64,000 bases of DNA from Candidatus Hadersleviella danica (GTDB lineage: Bacteria; Chloroflexota; Anaerolineae; Promineifilales; Promineifilaceae): contig JADJSZ010000032.1 in the NCBI GenBank assembly GCA_016711405.1, forward strand, positions 16,615 through 80,614, read 5' to 3'. The notes under the pieces were generated by a model. It was given only the letters and a program-made list of their open reading frames with translations, did not search any database and was not told where the DNA came from. The translations under genes were made by a program, and so were the position numbers. Of this stretch, positions 7,437 through 15,990 are shown piece after piece. Within the stretch, counting starts at the first letter, position 1; the number at the start of each line of letters is the position of its first letter.

Positions 7437-10400
7437 ACGAAATTATCTGCCGCGAGTGCCACTCGCCCAACAAAAGTGGAAGCAAATTTTGTAGCAACTG
7501 TGGGGCTTCGTTAAAAGCCGCCACGCACATTATTTGCCCCAATTGTTACCATCGCAACCCATTGCATCTGCTTTATTGCGATAATTGTGGCACGCGGCTG
7601 ATTAAACAAGCGACAGCCCCGCTGACCAATCGCCCCGTGGAGCCAGAAATAGAGCCACTGATTCCCCCTGCGCGGGCATTTTCCCTGCCCACACGCAACC
7701 CCGGCGAAACGGGGGAGCTAGACCCAGACAGTTTGCCTGATTGGCTCAAGACGGGCGTGGATAAAAAAGCGGCCGTGCCGGCCGAAGATGAAGCACGGCT
7801 TTCGGATTGGCTCAATGAGCTGAAAGCGACGGGTGGCGTGAGCGATGTAGACGAGTTGGGTGCGCTCAACTTGGATTGGCTGAATGAGCCAGTCGCGGCC
7901 GTGGAACCCCCACTGCCCCCACCGCCTCTTGTCACCATCCCCACGGCCGTGGCCAGCAACGAACCAATCGAACCAGTCGAAGATGAAGCCCTCGATTGGT
8001 TGAGCGCGATGGACGACCTGAGCTTAGAAGAAGAGACGGCCGTCCCCGATGCCCCCACGGGTTTTACGGGCTGGCTCACCCCTGAGACCCTGCCCGAAAC
8101 GGCCGCCCCTCCTCCCAGCCCGACCATCCCCGAGATAGAAGACGATACCCCCGATTGGCTGACCGAAATAGACAACGAGACTTTTATCTCGGAAGACAGC
8201 GGCCGAACGGGGTTTACGGGCTGGTTAGAAAGCAAAAAACTCGACCCACGCGATGTGGATTTTGAGGACGAGCTTGAAGAAGATGAATCTTTTGCAGTGG
8301 GCATGAGCGCCGCCCCTACCCCTGCACCACGACGCGAACGGGAAAACGAAGATTTACCCGATTGGTTGCTGAATGCGCCCAGCCCCAGCACGGCCGCCCC
8401 CACCCCCAGCAATGAACAACCCGCCAGTTCTTCTGGCTTTACAGGTTGGTTACGCGAACAAGATTTGCTGGATGAACCCATTCAGCTAGATGAATCGCCC
8501 AGTGGTGGTTCGGGGCTGAAGAGTGAGGCAACAGGTTTTACAGGCTGGTTGAGCGAGCAAGGGTTGGCGGCCGAGGAGCCATCTTCCACCAAACCAACGG
8601 CATCCAGCCCCGCCCAAAATAATGTTGAGGATGACTTGGACTGGTTGTCGCTGGAGGGGGACACGGCCGAAGAGGAAGATGACCCCGATGCTTTGCGCCA
8701 AGAAATGGTCGGCACGGGCTTCACAGGGTGGCTAAACCCCTCCGTTTTGGAGCAAGTGGAAATTGACGAACAGCCGCAAGCCACGGCCGATTGGCCCGCC
8801 AGTGCCGCATCCCGTGGACTACCCGATTGGCTAGACACAGGCGAATTGACCGCACCCGAGGAAGACGAGGCGGAAGAAGAAGTCGGCACGGGCTTTACAG
8901 GCTGGCTAAACCCCGCCCACCTCGAGGCCATCCAACCACCTGCCCCAACCCCCACGGCCGAACCCGAAGCCCCCGATTGGCTCCTTGCGGGGCCAGATGA
9001 TGACGAAGAAAGCGGCGGCACGGGCTTTACCGATTGGCTGGCGGGTGGCAAAGCCGAAGCGGCCGAAGGGTGACGATGAAGAGGATGATGGCTTTGGCTG
9101 GCTAGAAGAAGAAGAGGAAGAGGTCATGCCGCAAGAGCTGATGACCCCTCTGAGCAAAGAAGAGGCGCACAAACTCCTCGAAAACACGCCTGATGTCTCC
9201 GAAGAATTTATCCAAGAGGTGGTCGAAGGGGATTTCCCCGACTGGCTGACCGATGTCAAAAACAACGAAGATGCCGTCAGCACCGATGTGTTGCCTGCGT
9301 GGATTAGCGCCCCACTTTCCACCACCGATGAGTTGGAGTTGGGTTTCCGCCCCGCTGGCTCATCGCCCAAACCTGCGGCCGATGAGGTGGAGGATGATTG
9401 GCTGAGCGGCTTGGGCACGGCCGCTGGTTCGCCCTCGCTGGCAATGGGCGATGATAGCTGGCTAACCGATTTGGGCGCGGCCGAGCCAACAACTTTGCCT
9501 AGCGACGAGGACTCGGCGTGGCTGAGTGACCTTGGGTTGGGTTTGGAAGCAGAAGTAGAAGACGACGACGACGCATTTTTGATTCCCAGCACGGCCGCCG
9601 CCGATGCGGCATGGTTGGGCGATTTGCCCTCGGCCGATATGGCTTCGGCCGCCACTGATGATGATTGGTTGGCGGGTCTTGAACTCGAGGTAGGGCTGGC
9701 TGGCGGCACCGATTTGCTGAAAGGGTTGCCCAATGAGGGGGGAGACCAAGAATGGGATTTGAGTGGGTTTGGCACAAGTTCGCTCCCCGATTTAGATTGG
9801 ATGGCCAGCCAAGAAGCGGCCGAGGAGCCAATCGCCGACCCCCTAGATGTTTTTGCCGAAGAGCCAGCACCCGCCCTACCCGCCGAGCCAGATGAATTTG
9901 CCTATTTATTGGGCGAGGAAACGGCTCCAGCGGCCACGGCCGAAGAGGATGGCGACGAGAGCAACTTCGATTGGCTGGGAGCGTTGGGCGATGAGACGAT
10001 TGAGCCAAGCAGTATGCCTGCCCTACGCGACAGGCAAGCATGGCTCCAAGGAGCCGATTTAGAAGATGACACAGACACGGCCGCCAGCGCGGGAAGCCGC
10101 GAGCTAGACGAAGCGTTACAAACGACAGTCTTCACCAGCCGCCCCAAATCACCCAAGCAAGAAAGTTCTACGACCGATATTGCCCAAATGGTGAGCAATT
10201 TGCGGGAGCAAGCGGACACAGTGGCTGATGAAGAAATCCTCTCTGAGCTAGAGGCGTTGCGCCAGCCCGATGGCCTTGAGGCGGATCTTGACGATTACGA
10301 AGAGGAGTTACTCGAGACAACGGCCAGCATCACAGGTGATGATTTGCGCTTTGACATGGGCGTGGCCGACCCGAGTTTGCAACAAAAGCAACTAAGTGGC

Positions 10401-11444
10401 CCCTTGGCGGGCTTGATGGGGGTTGTGCCCGTGGCCCGTGCTGTGGGCGGCTTGTTGGCCGTGCCCTCGGCCGTATCTCCAGCCGCCACCCAGCCCGAAC
10501 AAGTGGCGCTGATGCGCCACATTACCCGCCAAAATGGGCAAGCCATCACTACCAGTGCGCTGGATGAATTGTTGGGCACGCCCAGCGATGCGCCGACGGC
10601 CAAACGGCGGGTGGATTGGGCGCAAATGCTGTTGGGGCTGTTGCTCCTCGCGGCCGTCATTGGCGGGTTGCTCCTCCCCAATGTGATTCCCACCAATCCC
10701 CCCACGGCCGCGCCGGGTCTCATCCAGCTCGAAAACCAACTGGCCACCCTGCAAGAAGAAACCATCTTGGTGGTGTTTGATTACACACCTGCATTGGCGG
10801 GGGAGTTAGACCCTTCAGCCGAACTTTTGTTGGCCCAACTCGCCCAAAATGGCAACGAATTTGTGACCATGAGCCAATACCCCACAGGCATGGCCACGGC
10901 CGCTTCCCTGCTTGAGGGATTGCCGCTGACGGGTTCGCTCGGCTATGTTCCGGGCGAGGCGTTGGGCTTGCGCCAATTGGCGGGTTGCCTGAATGGGCAA
11001 CCGTGTGGGGTAGGCAATGTGCCGCCCATCGCGGCCGTGTTGGTGCTGGCGGGTGACCGCGACAGTTTGCAAGATTGGATGGAGCAGGTGGCGCCACAGG
11101 TGGCACAACCGATTTTAGCGGCCGTGCCCCAAGCGGTGGCTCCCACCGCCCAGCCCTACCTGACCAGCGGGCAATTGGATGGGTTGTTGGGTGGCTTATC
11201 CTCCACGGCCGTTTTGGCCGCCAACACCCAAGCCAGCCCAGCCGCCGAAGAGCTACGCCAAAGCCAAACCTTGGCGCAATTGCTGGCTCTGGCCGTTCTC
11301 ATTCTCAGCCCCTTGGCTGTTTTAGCGCAAAGACGCAAAAAAAATACGAATTACGAAGTACGAATTACGAAGTACGAAATGATTCACAATTCACAATTAC
11401 CCATTCACCATTCCCAATTCCCATGCCCGATTCCCTTGGTTTAA
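7433..11444 (+). CDS. Double-zinc-ribbon scaffold with DWL/GFTGWL repeats and two C-terminal TM helices (frameshifted)
   Basis: About 1,330 residues across one frameshift at ~9065-9075; the acidic DWL style continues unchanged on both sides. Order: zinc ribbons with Cys pairs 6/9, 20/23, 35/38 and 49/52; a very acidic disordered region of ~950 residues; a TM helix (MLLGLLLLAAVIGGLLL, about 10626-10680); a ~200-residue domain with ILVVFDYTPALAGELDP and a later LVLAGDRDSLQDWMEQVAP; and a last TM helix (about 11275-11325). The acidic region carries seven GFTGWL/GFTDWL units and many DWL, DDWL or AWL units spaced 20-60 residues apart, which look like repeated short linear binding motifs. The final ~30 residues are translated from a heptamer array, so the true C-terminus may lie near 11335 at the A8 run. 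Likely a cytoplasmic docking scaffold with a membrane-anchored end; partner unknown. Confidence 0.75.
11340..11422. repeat. TACGAAT and TTCACAA heptamer arrays
   Basis: Four TACGAAT/TACGAAG units are followed by TTCACAA/TTCCCAA units that abut the next ATG. The upstream reading frame stays open through them. Confidence 0.8.
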
Positions 11445-12052
11445 TCATCGGTCTGCTCCTGACACTAAGCGTTTATAGCTATATTTTTGGCGATAACGCT
11501 TTTTATCGGCTGGCCATCCACATTTTGGTGGGGGTGAGTGCGGCATATGCGGCCGTGGTCGTGTTCCGCGAGGTGATTTGGCAAGCGATTATTCGCTTGC
11601 CCCAAGCGAGTTTGCCTTTGGGGTTGGCGTTGGCGGTTGTGCCCCTGTTGTTGGGCTTGTTGCTCCTCATCCCCCGCTACAAACCGACGGCCACGAAGTT
11701 GAGCAATGCGGCGGCGGCCGTTTTGGTGGGCATTGGGGCGGCCGTGGCCTTGATGGGCAGTTTGTTGGGCACGTTATGGCTTCAATTGCAAGCGGCTGGG
11801 AGGGAACTGCGCCCCGAGTTGGGGTTGGTCTCGGCCGTGCTGACCGTTTGCACCCTGCTCTATTTTCAGTTTATGGTGCGCCCCACCGTGGAGGACAATC
11901 CCCAACCCACTTTTGGGCAACGGATGCTGGGCGGGGGCATCGGTCGTGCCGTGCTCATGCTCACCTTTGGGGCGCTCTTCGCCACCGCCCTCACCACCAG
12001 CCTGACTTTGCTCACGGCGCATATCAGCCAATACCTTGCGTTACTCAATTAA
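11423..12052 (+). CDS. Polytopic membrane protein, function unknown
   Basis: 209 aa starting MPDSLGLIIG. It has about six predicted helices, a first short loop with FGDNAFYR, and a charged segment with RPTVEDNPQPTFGQRM before the last helix. The ATG was preferred to upstream starts because the N-terminal extension is heptamer-array translation. No Shine-Dalgarno. Together with the 6852-7436 protein it gives the cluster two multi-spanning subunits. No family recognised from motifs. Confidence 0.65.
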   Translation: MPDSLGLIIGLLLTLSVYSYIFGDNAFYRLAIHILVGVSAAYAAVVVFREVIWQAIIRLPQASLPLGLALAVVPLLLGLLLLIPRYKPTATKLSNAAAAVLVGIGAAVALMGSLLGTLWLQLQAAGRELRPELGLVSAVLTVCTLLYFQFMVRPTVEDNPQPTFGQRMLGGGIGRAVLMLTFGALFATALTTSLTLLTAHISQYLALLN

Positions 12053-12087
12053 CAAGGGGCAATGAGCAAAAACGGCCGTAAGCGCCC

Positions 12088-12128
12088 ACATTCACAATTA
12101 ACCATTCACAATTCCCAATTCACCATTC
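12088..12128. repeat. TTCACAA/CCATTCA heptamer array
   Basis: Five to six units of TTCACAATT type fill the spacer directly before the MutL-like start. The same spacer contains an intergenic ACGGCCGT at about 12070. Confidence 0.75.
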
Positions 12129-12131
12129 CGT

Positions 12132-13841
12132 ATGTCCGACACCTCCCTTCCCCGCGTGCTGTTATTGGCACATTGTGGCTACACCACCACCACCGCCCTT
12201 TTATTTGATGTGGTGGATGGTGCACACCGCTTTGTCGGGCAGGGAAACAGTTACACGACCCTCGACAACCTCAAAACAGGGGTGCAATTGGCCATTGACC
12301 AATTGGGCGAGAATGTGCGCCGGGTGTTGTTAGATGAACAGGGTGAGTTGATTACCCCAGCCACGGCCGATGAGCAAGGCGTAGATTATTTCGGGCTGAC
12401 CCTGAGCGCGGCGGGCACGCTCAACGCCATTGTGGTGGGTTTGCTGGACGAGGTGAGTTTGAGCAGTGCCCAACGGGTGTTGCATAGCACCTACACCGCC
12501 CCCCGCGAACAGTTTAGCTTGGCCGACCAACGCACGCCGCAGGTACGTATTGATGCGATTCGGTATCATCGCCCCGATGTGATTTTGGTGACAGGGGGGA
12601 CGGATGGCGGGGACAGCCACCATGTCTTGCGGCTGATTGATGAGGTGAGCATTGGGGCGATGCAGTTGCCCATTCAGGAACGGCCGCAGGTGATTTATGC
12701 GGGCAATAGCTTTTTGCGCGAAGCGGTGAAGGAGCGGCTGGCCAACTCGTTGAATGTGCATATGGCCGAAAATGTACGGCCGCAAATTGACACCGAGCAG
12801 GTGGAAGATGTGCAACGAGTGTTGCACGATTTGTATGTGGCCACCAAAATCCGCCCCCTGCGCGGGCTAGAAAATTGGGGCAAACACATCCCTCAACCGG
12901 CCGTGCAAATGCAAGCATTCATGGGGCAATACCTCGCTTCGCTGATCAAAGGACGGGTGTTTATGGTGGATGTGGGTAGTGACACTGTTTCGCTGATGCT
13001 GGCCGATGAGGCGCAAGCCCAACCGGCCGTTTACAGCGAACTCGGGGTGGGGCGGGGGATGGATAACCTGTTGCGCCGCTCCTCCATTGCCCAAATTCAG
13101 CGTTGGTTGGTTGAGGAAAGCTCCCCCGAAGAACTGGCCGAATATATCCACAACCAAGCCCTTTACCCGCGCCTCATTCCCTCTACTCATCGGGAATTGG
13201 CCATTTCGCAGGCGGTTATTCGGGAATTATTGCGCTATGCGGTGGTAAAAACATCGAGCGCATGGCAATGGCCCGAAAATCGGCCGCCACGCTTCCAGTT
13301 ATTGGTCGTGGGTGGCCAACCGCTCACCCGCCAGCCCAACCCCGCCCAAGCGGTGCTAATGGTGCTGGATGCTGTGCAACCGACGGGTGTTTTTGCGGTG
13401 GCGGCCGATATGCAACCCGTTTTGCCAGCCTTGGGCTATATGGCGCGGCATTATCCCACAGCGGCCGTGCAAATTTTAGAGCAAGGGCCGCTCACCGATT
13501 GGGGGTGGGTGGTGGTGGTCACGGGGCAAGGGGCGTTGGCTCAGCCCGCCCTGCGCCTGACGCTGGAATCGGAGCGACTAGGCAAATATGAAGTGGAAGT
13601 TTTGTGGGGCGCCCTCGAGGTCATCCCCTTGCCCTATGGCGAGGAAGTGACCCTGACCTTGCGCCCCGAGAAGCGGTTCGATGCAGGTTTCGGCCGTGGC
13701 AAGAAACAAACGCTGACCATTCACGGGGGCGAGGTGGGGTTGGTGATAGATGCCCGTGGACGGCCGTTGCCCATGAACCCCAATGACCTTGAATCCCAAC
13801 GCCTGCAAATGCGCCAATGGCTGTGGGATGCGGGTGGATAA
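12132..13841 (+). CDS. MutL-like ASKHA (actin-fold) ATPase family protein
   Basis: 569 aa, resembling the glutamate-mutase MutL family of actin-fold proteins. The first phosphate loop is represented by LLLAHCGYTTTTALLFDV (~10-27). A second appears as VDVGSDTVSLMLAD (~280). An adenosine-type glycine segment LLVVGGQPL lies at ~393, and VILVTGGTDGGDS at ~150. In glutamate mutase, MutL is encoded between the two mutase subunits and thought to act like a reactivase. No B12-dependent mutase subunit is present here. The gene instead sits among membrane and scaffold genes, so this paralogue probably works in another process. ATP binding is plausible; activity is not shown. Confidence 0.75.
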   Translation: MSDTSLPRVLLLAHCGYTTTTALLFDVVDGAHRFVGQGNSYTTLDNLKTGVQLAIDQLGENVRRVLLDEQGELITPATADEQGVDYFGLTLSAAGTLNAIVVGLLDEVSLSSAQRVLHSTYTAPREQFSLADQRTPQVRIDAIRYHRPDVILVTGGTDGGDSHHVLRLIDEVSIGAMQLPIQERPQVIYAGNSFLREAVKERLANSLNVHMAENVRPQIDTEQVEDVQRVLHDLYVATKIRPLRGLENWGKHIPQPAVQMQAFMGQYLASLIKGRVFMVDVGSDTVSLMLADEAQAQPAVYSELGVGRGMDNLLRRSSIAQIQRWLVEESSPEELAEYIHNQALYPRLIPSTHRELAISQAVIRELLRYAVVKTSSAWQWPENRPPRFQLLVVGGQPLTRQPNPAQAVLMVLDAVQPTGVFAVAADMQPVLPALGYMARHYPTAAVQILEQGPLTDWGWVVVVTGQGALAQPALRLTLESERLGKYEVEVLWGALEVIPLPYGEEVTLTLRPEKRFDAGFGRGKKQTLTIHGGEVGLVIDARGRPLPMNPNDLESQRLQMRQWLWDAGG

Positions 13842-13857
13842 AACGAGTAGAAAGTAA

Positions 13858-13903
13858 AAAGTGCTGAGTTAAAAGTGAGGTCTACCTTTTAACTCAGCAC
13901 TTT
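13858..13903. repeat. 18-bp perfect dyad of the GTGCTGA family
   Basis: The arm AAAGTGCTGAGTTAAAAG at 13858-13875 is matched exactly by its complement at 13886-13903 around a 10-bp loop. One further partial unit follows. It sits between the MutL-like gene and the barrel protein gene and may attenuate or terminate transcription. Confidence 0.85.
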
Positions 13904-13928
13904 CAACTCAGCACTTTTGTATACGGTT

Positions 13929-14987
13929 ATGGATATTTTTCCAACAACGACAATTGTACGGCCGATGATTGAAATCGAAATCGAGCGGCGTTTGCCCATT
14001 GCGGGGGAGGTTTTGGTGCGCGAGGGGCAAGAGGTCTCGGCCGTGCAGGTGGTGGCTCGCGCCAAGCAACATCGGGGGGTGGTGGCTTTTGCGGCCAGCG
14101 AGGCGTTGGGGGTTCCTGCGGCCGAAGTCGAAAAGTACCTCGTCGCCCACGAGGGCACAATGGTGCAAAAAGGGGATCCGTTGCTGGTGAAAAAGCGGGG
14201 TCTCGGCCGTGCCACCCAAATTTTTGCGCCCACTACGGGCATTATCACCCAAGTGCGGCATGGGTATGTGCTGTTTGAGCGCAAACCGGGGCTAACCGAG
14301 TTGCGGGCGATGGTGCCGGGCAAAGTGAGTGCCGTCATTGCCAATTGGGGGGTGAAGGTGTCTACGTTGGGCGCATTGGTGCAGGGGGTGTGGTCTTCGG
14401 GGCGCGAGGGCACAGGTGGCATTCGCGTTTTGGTGAAATCGGCCAAGGGTGTGCCTAGCACAACCGATTATTATGATGCGCGTGGAGCGATGGTGGTGGC
14501 GGGGCATCTTGACCAGATTAAGTCGGTGGAAATTGGGGAGGAGTATGGGGTGCGGGGCTTTATTGTGGGTACTGTTTCGGCCGAGGTGTATGAGGCGGCC
14601 AAAACATTTAACATTCCCATTTTTGTGACCGATGGGGTGGGCAATCGGCCGATGAACAAGTTGATTTTTGATTTGTTGCGTGATCATGAGGGGCGGGAGG
14701 CTTCTTTGCTCGGCCGTGCCCAAATCGGGCAACGGCCGCAACTCATCATCCCCAAATTAAATGATGTGCCCGATGTGGAGGAGATGCCTGATAATGCCGC
14801 TTTGCGCCGTGGCCAGCGGGTGCGTTTGCTCACACCGCCCCATATTGGACGAGTTGGTACGGTGGTGGGTATCTACAAACGGCCGCGAGCAACGGCCGTG
14901 GGTATCCATGCGCTAGGGGCCAATGTGGCTTTGCCCGATGGCCAAATTGTGTTCGTGCCCCATGAGAATCTTGACATAATTATCTAA
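13929..14987 (+). CDS. Barrel-sandwich/KOW-like protein, function unknown
   Basis: 352 aa. An ATG start (MDIFPTTT) was preferred to the TTG four codons earlier. The N-terminal half contains lipoyl/biotinyl-like barrel segments: LPIAGEVLVREGQEVSA, then KGDPLLVKKRG and APTTGIITQVRHGYVLFE. There is no MKM/DKA lysine motif for a cofactor. The middle has an alpha/beta element GVRGFIVGTVSAEVYEAA. The C-terminus is KOW-like: GQRVRLLTPPHIGRVGTVVGIY. It is the last gene of the cluster and may be an assembly or adaptor protein working with the MutL-like ATPase; that is inference from position. Confidence 0.65.
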   Translation: MDIFPTTTIVRPMIEIEIERRLPIAGEVLVREGQEVSAVQVVARAKQHRGVVAFAASEALGVPAAEVEKYLVAHEGTMVQKGDPLLVKKRGLGRATQIFAPTTGIITQVRHGYVLFERKPGLTELRAMVPGKVSAVIANWGVKVSTLGALVQGVWSSGREGTGGIRVLVKSAKGVPSTTDYYDARGAMVVAGHLDQIKSVEIGEEYGVRGFIVGTVSAEVYEAAKTFNIPIFVTDGVGNRPMNKLIFDLLRDHEGREASLLGRAQIGQRPQLIIPKLNDVPDVEEMPDNAALRRGQRVRLLTPPHIGRVGTVVGIYKRPRATAVGIHALGANVALPDGQIVFVPHENLDIII

Positions 14988-15054
14988 TTACAAGATAATG
15001 GGCTTGAGTATTTGACATAATAGTAGATAAAGAGTGGAGATAAATTCCGAGGAT

Positions 15055-15087
15055 ACTAATTACTAATTACTAATTATTAATTACACA
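15055..15087. repeat. CTAATTA heptamer array
   Basis: Four tandem copies of CTAATTA/TTAATTA lie in the spacer after the cluster. Confidence 0.85.
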
Positions 15088-15136
15088 TCCTCCCCCATGC
15101 TGGGCTATCATCAAGCCCACGCTGAGGAGAAGCGAT

Positions 15137-15838
15137 ATGGCTGATAATTTTGATGATTTTGAAGATGAATTTAACGGTGGCCTAGAAGAAGGTGGTGGCG
15201 GGCGGTCTAATCGGCCGTTTGTGTTAGCCGCTGGCTCCCTGATAGGCTTACTGCTGATTTCGTTGCTGTGCTATGCGGCGTTTAATATGTTTGGCGTGGG
15301 CGAACCCGAAGAAGAGGGAACAGCCGTGGCCATAGATAGCGAAACGGCCGCGCAGGCAACGAGCATTTCGGCCACCAACGAGGCCATCGGAACCTACAAT
15401 GCGAATATCGCCCTAACCGTTGAATCTATGGATTTGACGGCCAGTGCGCCGACCAATACTCCCACGCCTTTACCCCCCACCAACACCCCTGTGCCAACCA
15501 TGACTGCGACCCCATCGCCGACGGCAACGGTGGAAGCCACCGCTGAAGGGGAGGGTGAGGAAGGCGAAGAAGGGGAGGAAGGTGGAGATGAGGGAACCCC
15601 TAACGCGGCCGCAACCAGCATTTTTGGTGGCTTAAATACCGCCACACCCTCGTCGGGTGGCTCTGGTGGTACGGGCGGCACTGGTGGGACAGGCGGAAGT
15701 GGTGGGACTGGTACGGGTGGCACGGCCGGGACAGGTGGTGGCACATTGCCCCAAACGGGTATTTCGCTCTGGGAAGGGGTGTTAGCGGCCGTGGGGTTAC
15801 TCGCCCTCATCTTGGTCGCCCGCCGCTTGCGGAAATAG
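15137..15838 (+). CDS. LPQTG-anchored surface protein
   Basis: 233 aa. An acidic cytoplasmic N-terminus (~1-25) precedes a TM helix at 28-50. A Thr/Pro-rich and Glu/Gly-rich stalk follows, then a Gly/Thr repeat tract (GGTGGT units, ~175-200). A classic sorting signal ends the protein: LPQTG at 204-208, a hydrophobic helix and the basic tail RRLRK. This is the substrate form for a sortase; no sortase gene is in the window. The N-terminal TM is not a cleavable Sec signal, so the protein could span twice. A good GAGGAG Shine-Dalgarno precedes the ATG and a terminator follows at 15864. Confidence 0.8.
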   Translation: MADNFDDFEDEFNGGLEEGGGGRSNRPFVLAAGSLIGLLLISLLCYAAFNMFGVGEPEEEGTAVAIDSETAAQATSISATNEAIGTYNANIALTVESMDLTASAPTNTPTPLPPTNTPVPTMTATPSPTATVEATAEGEGEEGEEGEEGGDEGTPNAAATSIFGGLNTATPSSGGSGGTGGTGGTGGSGGTGTGGTAGTGGGTLPQTGISLWEGVLAAVGLLALILVARRLRK

Positions 15839-15863
15839 AGCCAGACCATAACCTCATTCATTC

Positions 15864-15895
15864 AAAGCCAGCTAGTTTCTAGCTGGCTTTTATTT
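15864..15895 (+). terminator. Intrinsic terminator after the LPQTG gene
   Basis: A perfect 12-bp stem (AAAGCCAGCTAG and complement) with a TTT loop is followed by TATTT. It lies 26 bp past the stop. Confidence 0.8.
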
Positions 15896-15990
15896 AGGCA
15901 AACATCTCCCACATCACGCCTCGATTCGATTCGTGTATACTTCGTTCACGGGAAAAATAAATCGGTTCCATAAATAAGCAGAGGCTAATT

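Noticed and set aside
7573..9775. Long minus-strand ORFs opposite the DWL scaffold (Ser/Pro-rich)
   Set aside because: Their Ser-rich composition is the antisense of the acidic GCC/GAC codons of the scaffold; no independent start signal or domain.
12132..13841. DNA mismatch repair MutL
   Set aside because: No GHKL ATPase motifs; the sequence fits the unrelated glutamate-mutase MutL (ASKHA) family.
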